The notes below the pieces were generated by a model. The model saw nothing but the letters and a program-made list of their open reading frames with translations, made no database searches and was not told the DNA's origin. From positions 1-64,000 of IMG/VR virus record IMGVR_UViG_3300042564_002819: a stretch of 64,000 nucleotides of DNA, one strand, 5' to 3'. Position 1 is the first letter of the stretch, and every line of letters begins with the position of its first letter. Positions 40,835 through 49,942 of this stretch are shown here, one piece after another. The translations under genes and the position numbers were made by a program. The DNA comes from a virus.

Positions 40835-42280
40835 ATGACATTGCGACTAAGACGCGGAACTGATCTTGCAAGACAATCTATCGTTTTTCAGGAAGGCGAG
40901 CTCGTTTACATAACCGACACAAAAGACTTGTACGCCGGGGACGGTACCACTGTAGGTGGTATAAAAGTATCTAACATTGGGTCGCCTAGTAGTCTAACAC
41001 AAAATTTAAATCTTAACGGTTATAGTATTCAAGGTAGTGGTACAATAAGTGCTACTTCGTTTGTTGGTGACGGTTCTGGACTAACTGGCATAGACATCGG
41101 TGTACAGTCGGGACAAGAATATGATATTAGCATACGCGGTGCTGTTAGAGGATATGACAGTACTGTATTAGTAGATCCGGCTAGTAACACAATATTCGGC
41201 AACTTTTTTGGGGATGGAACAAATTTAGTAAATGTTCCCGGTACTATTGTGCCAAGTGGTGAATATACTATAAACGTTACAGGATACATTAGAGCATTTG
41301 ATAACGATATTCTTGTTGATGCAGAAACAAAAACTATGTATGGCGATTTTATAGGAACTCATCAGGGATCGCTAAGAGCCGAAGATAGTACACTGTTAAT
41401 CGATTCAAATTCTAGTTCTTTCTTTGGAACATTTATCGGAGACGGAAGTCTCTTATCAAATATATCATTAACTCAAATAGCCGAAGTTGGAATAGTTAAT
41501 CCAACTTTTAATGATGTACTATTTTATGACGGAAGTAGTTGGGTTAATTTATCGGCTTCTGACATAGGAATTTCTGAAGGCGGTAATTATAAAATTAGTG
41601 TTGTAGGTCTTGACAGCACAATTATAGTTGATGCTACAACAGGAACGGTAACAGCTGATCGAACAAATACTTCTAGAATTTTTCACAGTAGTGGCGATGT
41701 TCTTATTGTAACTTCCGCTGAGAGCGGTGAATCTACTGTTCTAATGACTGATTCCGTTGATAACACATCAGAACTTCGTTTACGTAGAACATCCAACTCG
41801 GCTATTACCGATGACATGGTTTACGGAAAACTTACTTTTGAAAAGACTGAGAATTTCCTTACTACTACATCCGCTATTATCGGGGCTGACAACCTCGGGC
41901 TGTTTTTCTCGTACAATTCTAACGGAGTAGATTTTGACGAATCTACATATATAACATACTCGTTTGAAAATAAGCTTGGTATAGGAACCTTTAGTCCTAC
42001 TGAGCGTCTAGATGTTCGTGGAAATGCAGTAGTTACAGGAACTGTTACTGCTGCATCATTTAACGGTTCGGTTGTGGCAGACGACAGCACTACTATAATT
42101 GATGCAATTAACGGATCAATTGTTGCAAGTAATTATGTAATGTTTGGTCGGTTAACTACTTCTGAACGCGATGCCCTATTTCCAGAAAATGGAATGGTTA
42201 TTTATAACACCACAGCAAATAGATTTCAGGGCTATCAAAACAATTCTTGGATCAATATCGACGACGGCACAAGTGCGTAA
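40835..42280 (+). CDS. Tail-fibre-like virion protein
   Basis: A 481-aa beta-rich protein. The N-terminus LRRGTDLARQSIVFQEGELV with YITDTKDLYAGDGTTVGGI is the base segment common in phage fibre and tropism-determinant proteins. Repeats of the type FxGDGxxLxxI occur (FVGDGSGLTGI, FFGDGTNLVNV, FIGDGSLLSNI), alternating with DSTxxVDxxxxxxFG strands, suggesting a repetitive beta structure. The C-terminus (NRFQGYQNNSWINIDDGTSA) is typical of fibre ends. No intramolecular chaperone domain is visible. Confidence 0.8.
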   Translation: MTLRLRRGTDLARQSIVFQEGELVYITDTKDLYAGDGTTVGGIKVSNIGSPSSLTQNLNLNGYSIQGSGTISATSFVGDGSGLTGIDIGVQSGQEYDISIRGAVRGYDSTVLVDPASNTIFGNFFGDGTNLVNVPGTIVPSGEYTINVTGYIRAFDNDILVDAETKTMYGDFIGTHQGSLRAEDSTLLIDSNSSSFFGTFIGDGSLLSNISLTQIAEVGIVNPTFNDVLFYDGSSWVNLSASDIGISEGGNYKISVVGLDSTIIVDATTGTVTADRTNTSRIFHSSGDVLIVTSAESGESTVLMTDSVDNTSELRLRRTSNSAITDDMVYGKLTFEKTENFLTTTSAIIGADNLGLFFSYNSNGVDFDESTYITYSFENKLGIGTFSPTERLDVRGNAVVTGTVTAASFNGSVVADDSTTIIDAINGSIVASNYVMFGRLTTSERDALFPENGMVIYNTTANRFQGYQNNSWINIDDGTSA

Positions 42281-42285
42281 TACTA

Positions 42286-42318
42286 ATTACTTTACAAGAG
42301 AATCTCTTGTAAAGTAAT
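42286..42318 (+). terminator. Perfect hairpin after the fibre gene
   Basis: ATTACTTTACAAGAGA (42286-42301) and its exact complement (42303-42318) lie just after the fibre stop. The stem is AT-rich and lacks a long T-run, so it may terminate transcription or protect the mRNA 3' end. Confidence 0.65.
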
Positions 42319-42346
42319 GTTTACTCAATAAGCTTAAAGTTGTAAA

Positions 42347-42916
42347 ATGAAAATTAAGAATGTAATAATTCACGGAAAAATTTCCGACCCGTCCTACTTT
42401 GATAAAATGATGTCGCTGCTATCTGCAGATGAAAGTAAGAGAAATGAAAATTATACATATGAAAATATGGATTTTAAAAATCATTTAACTTATGACTTGC
42501 TGCTTACCGACGACGACGAAATCATTTGTTTTAGCGGACTTTATTCTAGACCCGGTTGGGGTGAACGCATTTATAGAAGTTCCAACAGAACTTACGTAAA
42601 TCCTAAATTTAGAAATAATGCATACAACTTTTATAATCCAATGTACATTGTTCCTCATCAGGTAACTAAGTTTCAATCACACATAGATATTGTTTTTAGT
42701 TCTAGAGAGCATTATAAATCAGAATTTTTTTTTAAAAAAGCAAAGACTGTGGTTGACTTTTACAAAGATTGGGATATAATGGATAATATGATAAAAGTTG
42801 TGCCCACGTCAACTAAAAAATCTGCATATCAAAAAGTTATAGTAAAATCTTTTACTGGTGCTAAATTGCCATTTGCATCTATAACAAAAGATGAATGGAA
42901 TATGTTGCCCGATTAA
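42347..42916 (+). CDS. Unidentified protein, 189 aa
   Basis: No family is certain. The N-terminus MKIKNVIIHGKISD is strand-like; the middle DDDEIICFSGLYSRPGWGER followed by YVNPKFRNNAY has a faint resemblance to GNAT acyltransferases, where such a strand pair precedes the acyl-CoA site. The C-terminal half has HIDIVFSSREHYKSEF and FYKDWDIMDNMIKV. It is the first gene after the fibre and marks the left edge of the accessory island. Confidence 0.55.
   Translation: MKIKNVIIHGKISDPSYFDKMMSLLSADESKRNENYTYENMDFKNHLTYDLLLTDDDEIICFSGLYSRPGWGERIYRSSNRTYVNPKFRNNAYNFYNPMYIVPHQVTKFQSHIDIVFSSREHYKSEFFFKKAKTVVDFYKDWDIMDNMIKVVPTSTKKSAYQKVIVKSFTGAKLPFASITKDEWNMLPD
42753..42780 (+). promoter_or_regulatory. 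Possible internal sigma70-like promoter
   Basis: TTGACT (42753-42758) and an exact TATAAT (42775-42780), 16-base spacer, inside the preceding coding region and about 225 bases upstream of the island's first PP-loop gene. Coding constraint could explain it. Confidence 0.4.
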
Positions 42917-43004
42917 GCTGTGTTTTAAATTTTATAAAACAACTGCCCAATCAAGTAATAGATAAACATAGAAAATTATGTAAGTTGAAAGAAATTAAAA
43001 AATA

Positions 43005-44276
43005 ATGGGTAGATTATACATAAACGATGTAGAAAAATTTATTTTACAAAAACTAAAAAAACCAGATATAACACACCCAGCAATTTATGTTAATCCAGGA
43101 ATAGTAGACTTATCCACTATTCCTTATAAAATTTATAATAAGGATCAAGATTTCTTATTACTTAAAAACGATGTAAGTAACATTTCTATAAAAGTAGAAG
43201 TTAACAACAAAATACATGATTTTTATATTATAAATAAACAATTTGTTAGCACAAATACTTGTAAGTTTTCTAAAGATTCTAATTTATCATTTGGATACGG
43301 TTTAACTGCTTTACCTAATTTGCCTTTGCTTCCTTTTATAGAAAAGTTTAAAATTCCTAAAGACATTGAAGTTATGTCATGGTGGGATGAATGTGTAAAC
43401 AGTGCAAAACATATAAAAGAAAGATATAAAGATATCTTTCTTTGTTTAAGTGGAGGATTAGATTCTGAACTTATGGCTCTTGCATTTATCGATGCTAATG
43501 TTAAATTTACGGCATTTTCTTTAGTTTATAAGCATAAAGATAAAATATTAAACGAACACGATATTAAACACGCTGTTGATTTATGTAAAAAATATAACAT
43601 AAAACTTGTTACCAAAGATGTGAATATTCTAGAAGATCTATATAACAACAGACATAGAGAATATTTTATAAACGGAGTTTATGAAACTTATTTTATTCTG
43701 CCATATCTTTATACTCAACAACTTATGATCGAACACATAAACAAGTTAGGCGGCGTTCCGATCATGGCCTCAGATCAGGTCGAAATGAAACTGAATAAAG
43801 ATGGCGAAGTATGCATCGGAGACTGTTCTTATTCTATAGGCCTTTCTGCTCCTACGTGGGCACACTTGACTAACAACACATGCATTTATGATTTTTTTAT
43901 GTATAGTCCAGAGCAAATATATGCATTTTTAAAACTAGAAGATGTGCAATCAACCAAGACAGTCGATTATAATTTTAAAAGAAAAGTTAGTATGATGCAT
44001 GGATCTCAAAAATTAAAATTTTATGAGAAAATAACAGGCTACGAATACATCAAGGAATCACTATTAATATACTATAAAAAAGAAATGCACGAAATTACAT
44101 TTAACACAATCGAAGATATTGACTGGACTAAAAAACCAATGGCACAGTTTATACATCCAATAAAAGATATAATTTCTGAAAATGAATTTAACAACTGGCA
44201 AATTATTAGAACAACATCAAATGACTTTTTAGCAAGAGGATTTAAAGAAAATGACCCACTATACTACGACATATAA
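43005..44276 (+). CDS. PP-loop ATP pyrophosphatase (asparagine synthase-like fold)
   Basis: A 423-aa protein with SGGLDS at 149-154, the ATP-pyrophosphatase loop of the N-type ATPase superfamily, and a following strand FTAFSLVYKH plus a KAVDLCKKYNIKLVTKD segment typical of the fold. There is no class II glutaminase domain with N-terminal Cys. It would adenylate a carboxyl or carbonyl group for amidation or ligation. The gene overlaps the homospermidine synthase gene by 26 bases, so polyamine or amine conjugation is a plausible setting. Confidence 0.75.
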   Translation: MGRLYINDVEKFILQKLKKPDITHPAIYVNPGIVDLSTIPYKIYNKDQDFLLLKNDVSNISIKVEVNNKIHDFYIINKQFVSTNTCKFSKDSNLSFGYGLTALPNLPLLPFIEKFKIPKDIEVMSWWDECVNSAKHIKERYKDIFLCLSGGLDSELMALAFIDANVKFTAFSLVYKHKDKILNEHDIKHAVDLCKKYNIKLVTKDVNILEDLYNNRHREYFINGVYETYFILPYLYTQQLMIEHINKLGGVPIMASDQVEMKLNKDGEVCIGDCSYSIGLSAPTWAHLTNNTCIYDFFMYSPEQIYAFLKLEDVQSTKTVDYNFKRKVSMMHGSQKLKFYEKITGYEYIKESLLIYYKKEMHEITFNTIEDIDWTKKPMAQFIHPIKDIISENEFNNWQIIRTTSNDFLARGFKENDPLYYDI

Positions 44277-45600
44277 AAATTTTAAAAAAATAATTATCCT
44301 CGGTGCAGGTAGCATTTCTAATGCACTGTTACCGTTAATATACAAACACATCGAAAATCCTAATGTTACAATTATTTCTGAAGATAACCGAAATAGTGAC
44401 ATCACTGAACAATACAATCTTACTAGAATTTTAAAAAAAATTGAGAAAGATTCTTACAAAGAGCTTCTGTCAAATTATACATCCGACGGTGATCTAGTAA
44501 TTAACTTAACAGTCGACGTGTCTTCACAAGATTTAATCGATTATTGCATGTTAAACAATTTAAATTATATAGATACATGTATTCAACCGTGGCCAGGATT
44601 TTTTGACAACTTTTCGATGTCAGACAGTGAAAGATCAAATTATGGATTAAGAAACAAACTAATCAGTACAAAAAACGATAGAAAAAATAAATCTACAGCT
44701 ATTGTATCGCACGGTGCTAATCCCGGGTTAGTAAACCACATAGTTAAAGACGGAATTTTAAGAATATCAAAAATTCTTGGATACGAAGATACACCCACAA
44801 ATAAAATTGAATGGGCAGAGCTTTCTAAAAAAATAGGACTTAAAACAATACACGTATCTGAGAGAGATTCGCAATTTGACTTATCCGAAAAAAAGAAAAA
44901 CGAATTCGTGAATACTTGGAGCGTTGATGGTTTTATTGCCGAGGGAATATTGCCTGCAGAACTCGGTTGGGGTACACACGAACTAGAAATGCCATCGCAA
45001 GGCTGCAACCACGAATACGGAACAAAGTCATCCATTTTCTTAAAAACTCCCGGATGTTCTACAAAAGTAAAAACATGGACGCCAAGTCATAAAAGTATCG
45101 TAGGCTATTTAATAACACATCAGGAATCTATGTCAATTGCAGAATTTTTAACAACTGATCACTATAGACCGACTGTGCATTATGCATATTGTCCGTGTGA
45201 TGTAGCATCCGAAAGTCTTGAAGAATTAGTTAAAAGAAACTTAAAAGGTCAAGATAATGCAAGAATAATGACAGACTCTCTAGTCGGCGGTATGGACGAG
45301 TTAGGAGTTTTGTTTATGGGAGATTTTGGTGCATACTGGCTAGGAAGTCAACTAAGCATCGACGAAACTAGATCATTGATTAGTCATAATAATGCAACTA
45401 GTCTACAAGTAGTTGCACCGTTGTTTGCTGCAATGCTCTGGGTTAACGAGAACACACATTGCGGATTACTAGAACCTGATGATTTGCCCTATGACTTTAT
45501 TTTAGACAAGTCGATGCCGTATCTCGGTAAGTATGTATTTGTAAAATCAGACTTTACTGTGAAAGATTGGCAATTTGTAAATTTTCTAGTAAGTGAGTAA
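44251..45600 (+). CDS. hss: Homospermidine synthase
   Basis: A 449-aa protein closely following the plan of bacterial homospermidine synthase: NAD-binding ILGAGSISNALLPLI at 16-30, NLTVDVSSQDLIDYC near 90-104, YIDTCIQPWPGFF near 111-123, HGANPGLVNHIVKDG, then ERDSQFDLSEKKKNEFVNTW with SVDGFIAEGILPAELGWGTH, and HYAYCPCD and VGGMDELGVLFMGD near the C-terminus. It makes homospermidine from putrescine (or related amines) using NAD. Host-like genes of this type are uncommon in phages. Ends tail-to-tail with the next gene. Confidence 0.92.
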   Translation: MTHYTTTYKNFKKIIILGAGSISNALLPLIYKHIENPNVTIISEDNRNSDITEQYNLTRILKKIEKDSYKELLSNYTSDGDLVINLTVDVSSQDLIDYCMLNNLNYIDTCIQPWPGFFDNFSMSDSERSNYGLRNKLISTKNDRKNKSTAIVSHGANPGLVNHIVKDGILRISKILGYEDTPTNKIEWAELSKKIGLKTIHVSERDSQFDLSEKKKNEFVNTWSVDGFIAEGILPAELGWGTHELEMPSQGCNHEYGTKSSIFLKTPGCSTKVKTWTPSHKSIVGYLITHQESMSIAEFLTTDHYRPTVHYAYCPCDVASESLEELVKRNLKGQDNARIMTDSLVGGMDELGVLFMGDFGAYWLGSQLSIDETRSLISHNNATSLQVVAPLFAAMLWVNENTHCGLLEPDDLPYDFILDKSMPYLGKYVFVKSDFTVKDWQFVNFLVSE

Positions 45601-45614
45601 TCACTTACTAGAAA
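45583..45614. terminator. Bidirectional hairpin spanning two stop codons
   Basis: TTTCTAGTAAGTGA (45583-45596), loop GTAA, and its exact complement (45601-45614). It sits exactly at the junction of convergent genes; the hss stop is in the loop and the other stop begins the right arm. Confidence 0.8.
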
Positions 45615-46182
45615 TAATTGTTGCAACTAAATGTATTCTTTCTTTTGTACTAGCATTAAACGCTGTATGCTTTTTCTGAGTTTCTGTATACCACCATTTA
45701 TTTTTTTCTAAGTGACACACTTGATCTTCTATTACCATTAAGCATCCTTCTTGAGTTTGCATAGGATAATGAACTCTTACATTATGGTCAACATGCCACG
45801 ACAAGCATGTTTTTGGTCTTGATTTCATTATTCTAACTCTGCCCAAGACAAACATACTGTCTAATGCGTTATATGCAGTTTCAAAAAGTGTTCCATGAAA
45901 TCTTGTGCATAGGTGTTTAAAATCTTCTTCTTTTAAAGGATTTTCTCGTACAACAGGATTAGTTGGAATTCCTGATTTAATATCTATCCCTGCTTTGTCC
46001 CAATCTAAATCTAAACTACCAACTCCGTGATGTATATTGTCCGGTTGATCGTCTGTAGTATTTAAACAGATTTGGTTTGGTTCTCTTGGAGAAAAATTAA
46101 TAATATTCATATCTAATAATCTGTTATACTCTTCTATTAAATTAAGTATAGGCAATCCAGATATTTCGCGAAAGTTTTCCAT
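45601..46182 (-). CDS. Aspartyl/asparaginyl beta-hydroxylase-like 2OG/Fe(II) oxygenase
   Basis: A 193-aa cupin-fold oxygenase. WHVDHNVRVHYPMQT has His130-x-Asp132, HTAFNAS supplies the distal His172, and RIHLVATI carries Arg182 for 2-oxoglutarate, as in PF05118-type hydroxylases. The substrate is unknown. It lies last in the minus-strand operon from 48914 to 45601 with the SDR and radical SAM genes, suggesting a hydroxylation step in the island's pathway. TTTTTCC-type AAGGAAAAA precedes the ATG. Confidence 0.82.
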   Translation of the reverse strand: MENFREISGLPILNLIEEYNRLLDMNIINFSPREPNQICLNTTDDQPDNIHHGVGSLDLDWDKAGIDIKSGIPTNPVVRENPLKEEDFKHLCTRFHGTLFETAYNALDSMFVLGRVRIMKSRPKTCLSWHVDHNVRVHYPMQTQEGCLMVIEDQVCHLEKNKWWYTETQKKHTAFNASTKERIHLVATIISSK

Positions 46183-46195
46183 TTTTTCCTTTTTA

Positions 46196-46726
46196 TTACT
46201 TTGGCAATATTGTCATTGATGTCAATCTATAACTACGAGTCATATTCACAGAATCTATAATAAATTGTGCAGCATCATTAGTATTTATAAAGCTAGATGG
46301 ATTGACCATACTTAAAATCCGTTCAGTGCCTATATAACCAAATCTAAACATAGTAACCTTGCACGGTTTGTTCATATTAGCTAACTGCTCGTTGGCTTTT
46401 TCTAAGCTTGCTTTTTGTGCTGAATATTCGTGAGGATGGCGTTTGATTCCATCTGTAGTATTACTACCAATGTTTATAATAATTTTGTCAAGTTCTGCCC
46501 ATCTATCCCACAATTCATATAGTAACTGTGTTTGAGCATATCCATCATGTGCATTATTAATAAACACATCGCAATGTATAGATTTGTCGATAATGCACTG
46601 TCTACTTAACGGATCTGTTATATCATATCCGGTTGATGTACTAAATCCTACAACTTTGTCATTGCCTACTAAATTAACAATTGCTTTTCCTAAACCATTA
46701 GTATGACCTGTTATTGCAATATTCAT
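46196..46726 (-). CDS. Short-chain dehydrogenase/reductase (SDR)
   Basis: A 176-aa classical SDR, shorter than usual (about 250). TGHTNGLGKA at 6-15 is the cofactor-binding GxxxGxG-like segment, NNAHDG near 57-62 matches NNAG, and YSAQKASLE carries YxxxK near 101-105. The end lacks the usual substrate loop. It lies between a twitch radical SAM gene and the beta-hydroxylase gene in one operon. Confidence 0.85.
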   Translation of the reverse strand: MNIAITGHTNGLGKAIVNLVGNDKVVGFSTSTGYDITDPLSRQCIIDKSIHCDVFINNAHDGYAQTQLLYELWDRWAELDKIIINIGSNTTDGIKRHPHEYSAQKASLEKANEQLANMNKPCKVTMFRFGYIGTERILSMVNPSSFINTNDAAQFIIDSVNMTRSYRLTSMTILPK

Positions 46727-46743
46727 AATTTTATAATTTCCTT

Positions 46744-47796
46744 TTATTTTTTTAATACATCCGATAACTCTGGGATATACTTATCTATACTTTTTTTCAA
46801 TATAAGATCTTGGTACTTTGTTTTTTCCACTAACATCTTATTAAGTTTGTAATTATATTTGTAATCTTTTATAAAACTAGAATTGTAATTGTTTTTATGT
46901 TTTTCTATATATTCCGGTGGCAATGAGTTTAGCGTAAATTCTACAGGATCTTTTATAAGAACAGGATTATGTTCTAAATTAAACTCTTTACTAAAATTAT
47001 TTAATTGTTCTATATTATGAAAATTATATGCCTGCACTACTGTATGAATGTATCTCATACTTTTCTTGTTGTTGTTTTTAAAAAAATCTTCCCATTTTTC
47101 TAAATTTTTAACTACCGAGTCCCATTTACATCCATCACGTATAAATTCGTTAACTCTTTCAGTGCCGTCTATACTGTACCCAACAAAAATTTCATCTGCA
47201 TTAAGTAGTTGTGTTTCGAACTTTTCTGGTGATACAGTCAGATTTGTGTTAATGTAAAATTTTATTTTATTATCACTATGATTTTTAATAAAATTAAAAA
47301 TGTTTTCTATTTCATCTGTAAGTAATGGCTCTCCACCAAGGTATTTTATTGTATTAACCTGTGTTCCAGTAATGCTTTTTAATAATTTTTCTATATTATA
47401 GGAAACTACTCCAGCAGTTTTTAAATTATCTTCAGTTTTCTTCCAAAGACTGCTATGTTTCGGATCGCACATGCGACACCGGCTATTGCATTTATTGCTT
47501 ACCGCAATTTCTAACATATCAAAGACATTTATGTCAGACTGACAATAAAAACTATAGCTATCTCTAACAGAATGCATCCCTAGCATTTCTGTTTTCTTAC
47601 ACGATAAGCACCCTTTGTCCCATGAATCTCCTTCCATATTTTTTCTTATAGAAGCAATATAATCCGAATTTAAAAATTCTAAAGGTGTTAAATCATCTAC
47701 TGTGTACGGACTTGTTTCAGGATATTCGCAGCAAGGTCTATATTTTCCACTAATTTCTACACATACTTGATTATATAACGCTTTACATAAGGGCAT
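46744..47796 (-). CDS. Radical SAM protein with N-terminal twitch-like cysteine region (1)
   Basis: A 350-aa protein. The core motif is Cys103-x3-Cys107-x2-Cys110 (CNSRCRMC), followed by a TIKYLGGEPLL segment. The N-terminal about 90 residues contain CC at 22-23 and Cys63/Cys66 (C-x2-C), resembling proteins annotated as twitch-domain radical SAM, where extra Cys may bind a second cluster. Similar proteins occur in marine phages (recollection). It overlaps the upstream radical SAM gene by one base. Confidence 0.85.
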   Translation of the reverse strand: MPLCKALYNQVCVEISGKYRPCCEYPETSPYTVDDLTPLEFLNSDYIASIRKNMEGDSWDKGCLSCKKTEMLGMHSVRDSYSFYCQSDINVFDMLEIAVSNKCNSRCRMCDPKHSSLWKKTEDNLKTAGVVSYNIEKLLKSITGTQVNTIKYLGGEPLLTDEIENIFNFIKNHSDNKIKFYINTNLTVSPEKFETQLLNADEIFVGYSIDGTERVNEFIRDGCKWDSVVKNLEKWEDFFKNNNKKSMRYIHTVVQAYNFHNIEQLNNFSKEFNLEHNPVLIKDPVEFTLNSLPPEYIEKHKNNYNSSFIKDYKYNYKLNKMLVEKTKYQDLILKKSIDKYIPELSDVLKK

Positions 47797-48914
47797 TATA
47801 ATTCTTTCTTAAACTTTGGAATTTTACTATCTGCACTGCTTACACAACTAGATGTTATGCACGGCATAGGTTTGTCAAACAATTTAAATCCTGTTTCGAT
47901 ATTACCCAACGGAACATCGTGGCATGAATACGAACGTTTAACCGATCCATCCGGCTCTCTAATAATTATGCCCTGGTATCCTGCATTGCAACTCCAACCT
48001 TTAAAGTTATTGAAGTTAAACGCATTAAATCGTTCGGCCTGATCCATATACCATTTTTCGCCTTTAGAGTCGGTAAACTCTACTTGCATGTGCCACGGCA
48101 CAGTAGCATCATTACGTCCTATTGTGTAGTCAGGAAGTTCAAATGTCGGAGTCGGTCTGTTTGCCCAGATACGTTTGTTTTCTGTATATGCTCGTTGTGG
48201 CATTCCGTTCCACAGTCTCTTAAGCATATCAGGAGTATAACCATCTACTACCCTGCTAGCAGTAGGATCACTTTGTGGCTTGAGTGTAACGTTAATTCCC
48301 TGTTCGTGGAAGAATAAAGCATTTTCCCAATCCTTTTCGAACCATTCTGGAACCATAACCATATTGATTGTAATTTGTATATCATATTCTTGACACAGGA
48401 TTAACTTGTCTGCAAAATCCTGCATCTTTTCCTTTGTGTCTAAATGTTCTGTATGCAAGCTAGCAGTAATACTTGCACGATGAAAGGGCTTAGAATATTC
48501 TACGTATTGTTCAAACCATTTCATTGGCCTTGAACAATTTGATGTCATATGAATGGAAGTGTAATTAGTATTAGAAACATCATCAGCAAGATATTTGAGA
48601 ATATCCAAATACCCAGGGTGAAAAGTAGGCTCGCCACCAGATAAACTAAAATGAAAGCTATTAAAACCGTTATCACGTGCTTGACGTTTTATTTCGTCGA
48701 TTGTTTTGAGACATAGCTCTGTAGGTCGATGATCTTTTGTGTTGGATCTTGCGTACGGCCAACAATAGCTGCATCTGTAGTTGCAGAATCTTCCAAGGAG
48801 CCAAGATACAGTAAATAAGTCTCTATATAAGAGTGTCCGTTGGCCGACTTGGACAATGTCGTCAAACGGGATTTTGGTAAAGTCATAATTGCTCCATTTT
48901 AAATCTTCGGTCAT
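47796..48914 (-). CDS. Radical SAM/SPASM-like protein
   Basis: A 372-aa protein with Cys44-x3-Cys48-x2-Cys51 (CNYRCSYC) and a LSGGEPTFHPG segment. Near the C-terminus, WSCNAGYQGIIIREPDGSVK, YSCHD and PCITSSC give several Cys in SPASM-like spacing, suggesting additional [4Fe-4S] clusters. It is the first gene after a sigma70-like promoter and heads a four-gene leftward operon (this gene, twitch radical SAM, SDR, hydroxylase). Confidence 0.87.
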   Translation of the reverse strand: MTEDLKWSNYDFTKIPFDDIVQVGQRTLLYRDLFTVSWLLGRFCNYRCSYCWPYARSNTKDHRPTELCLKTIDEIKRQARDNGFNSFHFSLSGGEPTFHPGYLDILKYLADDVSNTNYTSIHMTSNCSRPMKWFEQYVEYSKPFHRASITASLHTEHLDTKEKMQDFADKLILCQEYDIQITINMVMVPEWFEKDWENALFFHEQGINVTLKPQSDPTASRVVDGYTPDMLKRLWNGMPQRAYTENKRIWANRPTPTFELPDYTIGRNDATVPWHMQVEFTDSKGEKWYMDQAERFNAFNFNNFKGWSCNAGYQGIIIREPDGSVKRSYSCHDVPLGNIETGFKLFDKPMPCITSSCVSSADSKIPKFKKEL

Positions 48915-48920
48915 ATTTTT

Positions 48921-48948
48921 AGTATAACACCTTTCTCGTATTTGTCAA
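48921..48948 (-). promoter_or_regulatory. Sigma70-like promoter of the leftward radical SAM operon
   Basis: On the minus strand TTGACA (48948-48943) and TATACT (48926-48921) with a 16-base spacer. The ATG starts six bases after the -10 box, the same geometry as for dnaJ, again implying a leaderless mRNA. Confidence 0.72.
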
Positions 48949-48979
48949 TTATGTTTATATTTAACAGATAAGTATTAGC

Positions 48980-49942
48980 ATGATTTATGACGAGCTCACT
49001 CATTTTAAAAACTATGTATTTGTAGATTGGGATATAAGTAGTCGCTGCAATTACAATTGCTATTACTGCACACCCGAGTCACATGACGGAAAAATAAATT
49101 TTCCCGATATAACTGTTGCAAAAAAAGTAGTCGAAAAAATAGAGAAAGAATACAGTTCTTGTAAAGAATTTGCAGTGTATAATCTTTTAGGTGGAGAACC
49201 TACTATATGGAATGATTTGCCAGAATTTAGCAAATATATCAAATCTATTAACAACAAAAATATATTACAATTGTTGACAAACGGCAATAGAACACTAAGA
49301 TGGTGGGAAAATTCTGCACCATACATAGATAAAATTATTGTTAGTGTGCATGTTGCACAAACCGATATTGTTAAATTAGTAGAAAAGTTTAACAAGCTAG
49401 CAGATAAAATCTATATAGACTTTCAATTTGCAATGGATGTTGCAGTGTTTGATCAAGCCGTTGAAGATTATTATTATGCTTATAACAACCTGCATGAAAA
49501 TATTTGTTTATATTCTAAGCCTTTACGGAAAGTGTTAAATAACACCGAATTGATGCCATATACAGAATTGCAAATTGAAACTATTAAAAAGTTACCATCT
49601 AAATGGAGCAGATCTATCGAAATATTCGAAACTCCTATGGTTAAAAAGCTTAACGGAACAGTTGTAGACCCTGCTGTTAATATTGGTAAATTAGTTTTAT
49701 CAAAAGAAAACAACTGGTACGGATGGGCTTGTTGGATTGGCATAGATACTATTACTATTAATCGATACGGAAATGTTAAAATAGGTTCTGGTTGCAACCC
49801 CGACCTAGTGCTCGGTAATATAAATTCTTTAGATTTTAAATTTCCACTGATTCCTGTCAAGTGTAAATATACTACTTGTGGATGTTTTGCTGATATATCT
49901 ACAACAAAAAAATTAAACTACACAGGACCTATGATTCTTTAA
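48980..49942 (+). CDS. Radical SAM/SPASM-like protein
   Basis: A 320-aa protein with Cys23-x3-Cys27-x2-Cys30 (CNYNCYYC) and LLGGEPTIWNDL. The C-terminal region has WACWIGIDTITINRYGNVK, SGCNPD and KYTTCGCF, a SPASM-like set of Cys. It resembles the divergent gene at 48914. Its end overlaps the convergent B12-type gene by four bases. No ribosome-binding site is obvious; GATAAGTATTAG precedes the ATG. Confidence 0.85.
   Translation: MIYDELTHFKNYVFVDWDISSRCNYNCYYCTPESHDGKINFPDITVAKKVVEKIEKEYSSCKEFAVYNLLGGEPTIWNDLPEFSKYIKSINNKNILQLLTNGNRTLRWWENSAPYIDKIIVSVHVAQTDIVKLVEKFNKLADKIYIDFQFAMDVAVFDQAVEDYYYAYNNLHENICLYSKPLRKVLNNTELMPYTELQIETIKKLPSKWSRSIEIFETPMVKKLNGTVVDPAVNIGKLVLSKENNWYGWACWIGIDTITINRYGNVKIGSGCNPDLVLGNINSLDFKFPLIPVKCKYTTCGCFADISTTKKLNYTGPMIL

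Noticed and set aside
43005-44276. PP-loop protein considered as a full asparagine synthetase
   Set aside because: The N-terminal glutaminase domain with a catalytic Cys2 is missing; only the ATP-pyrophosphatase part is supported.
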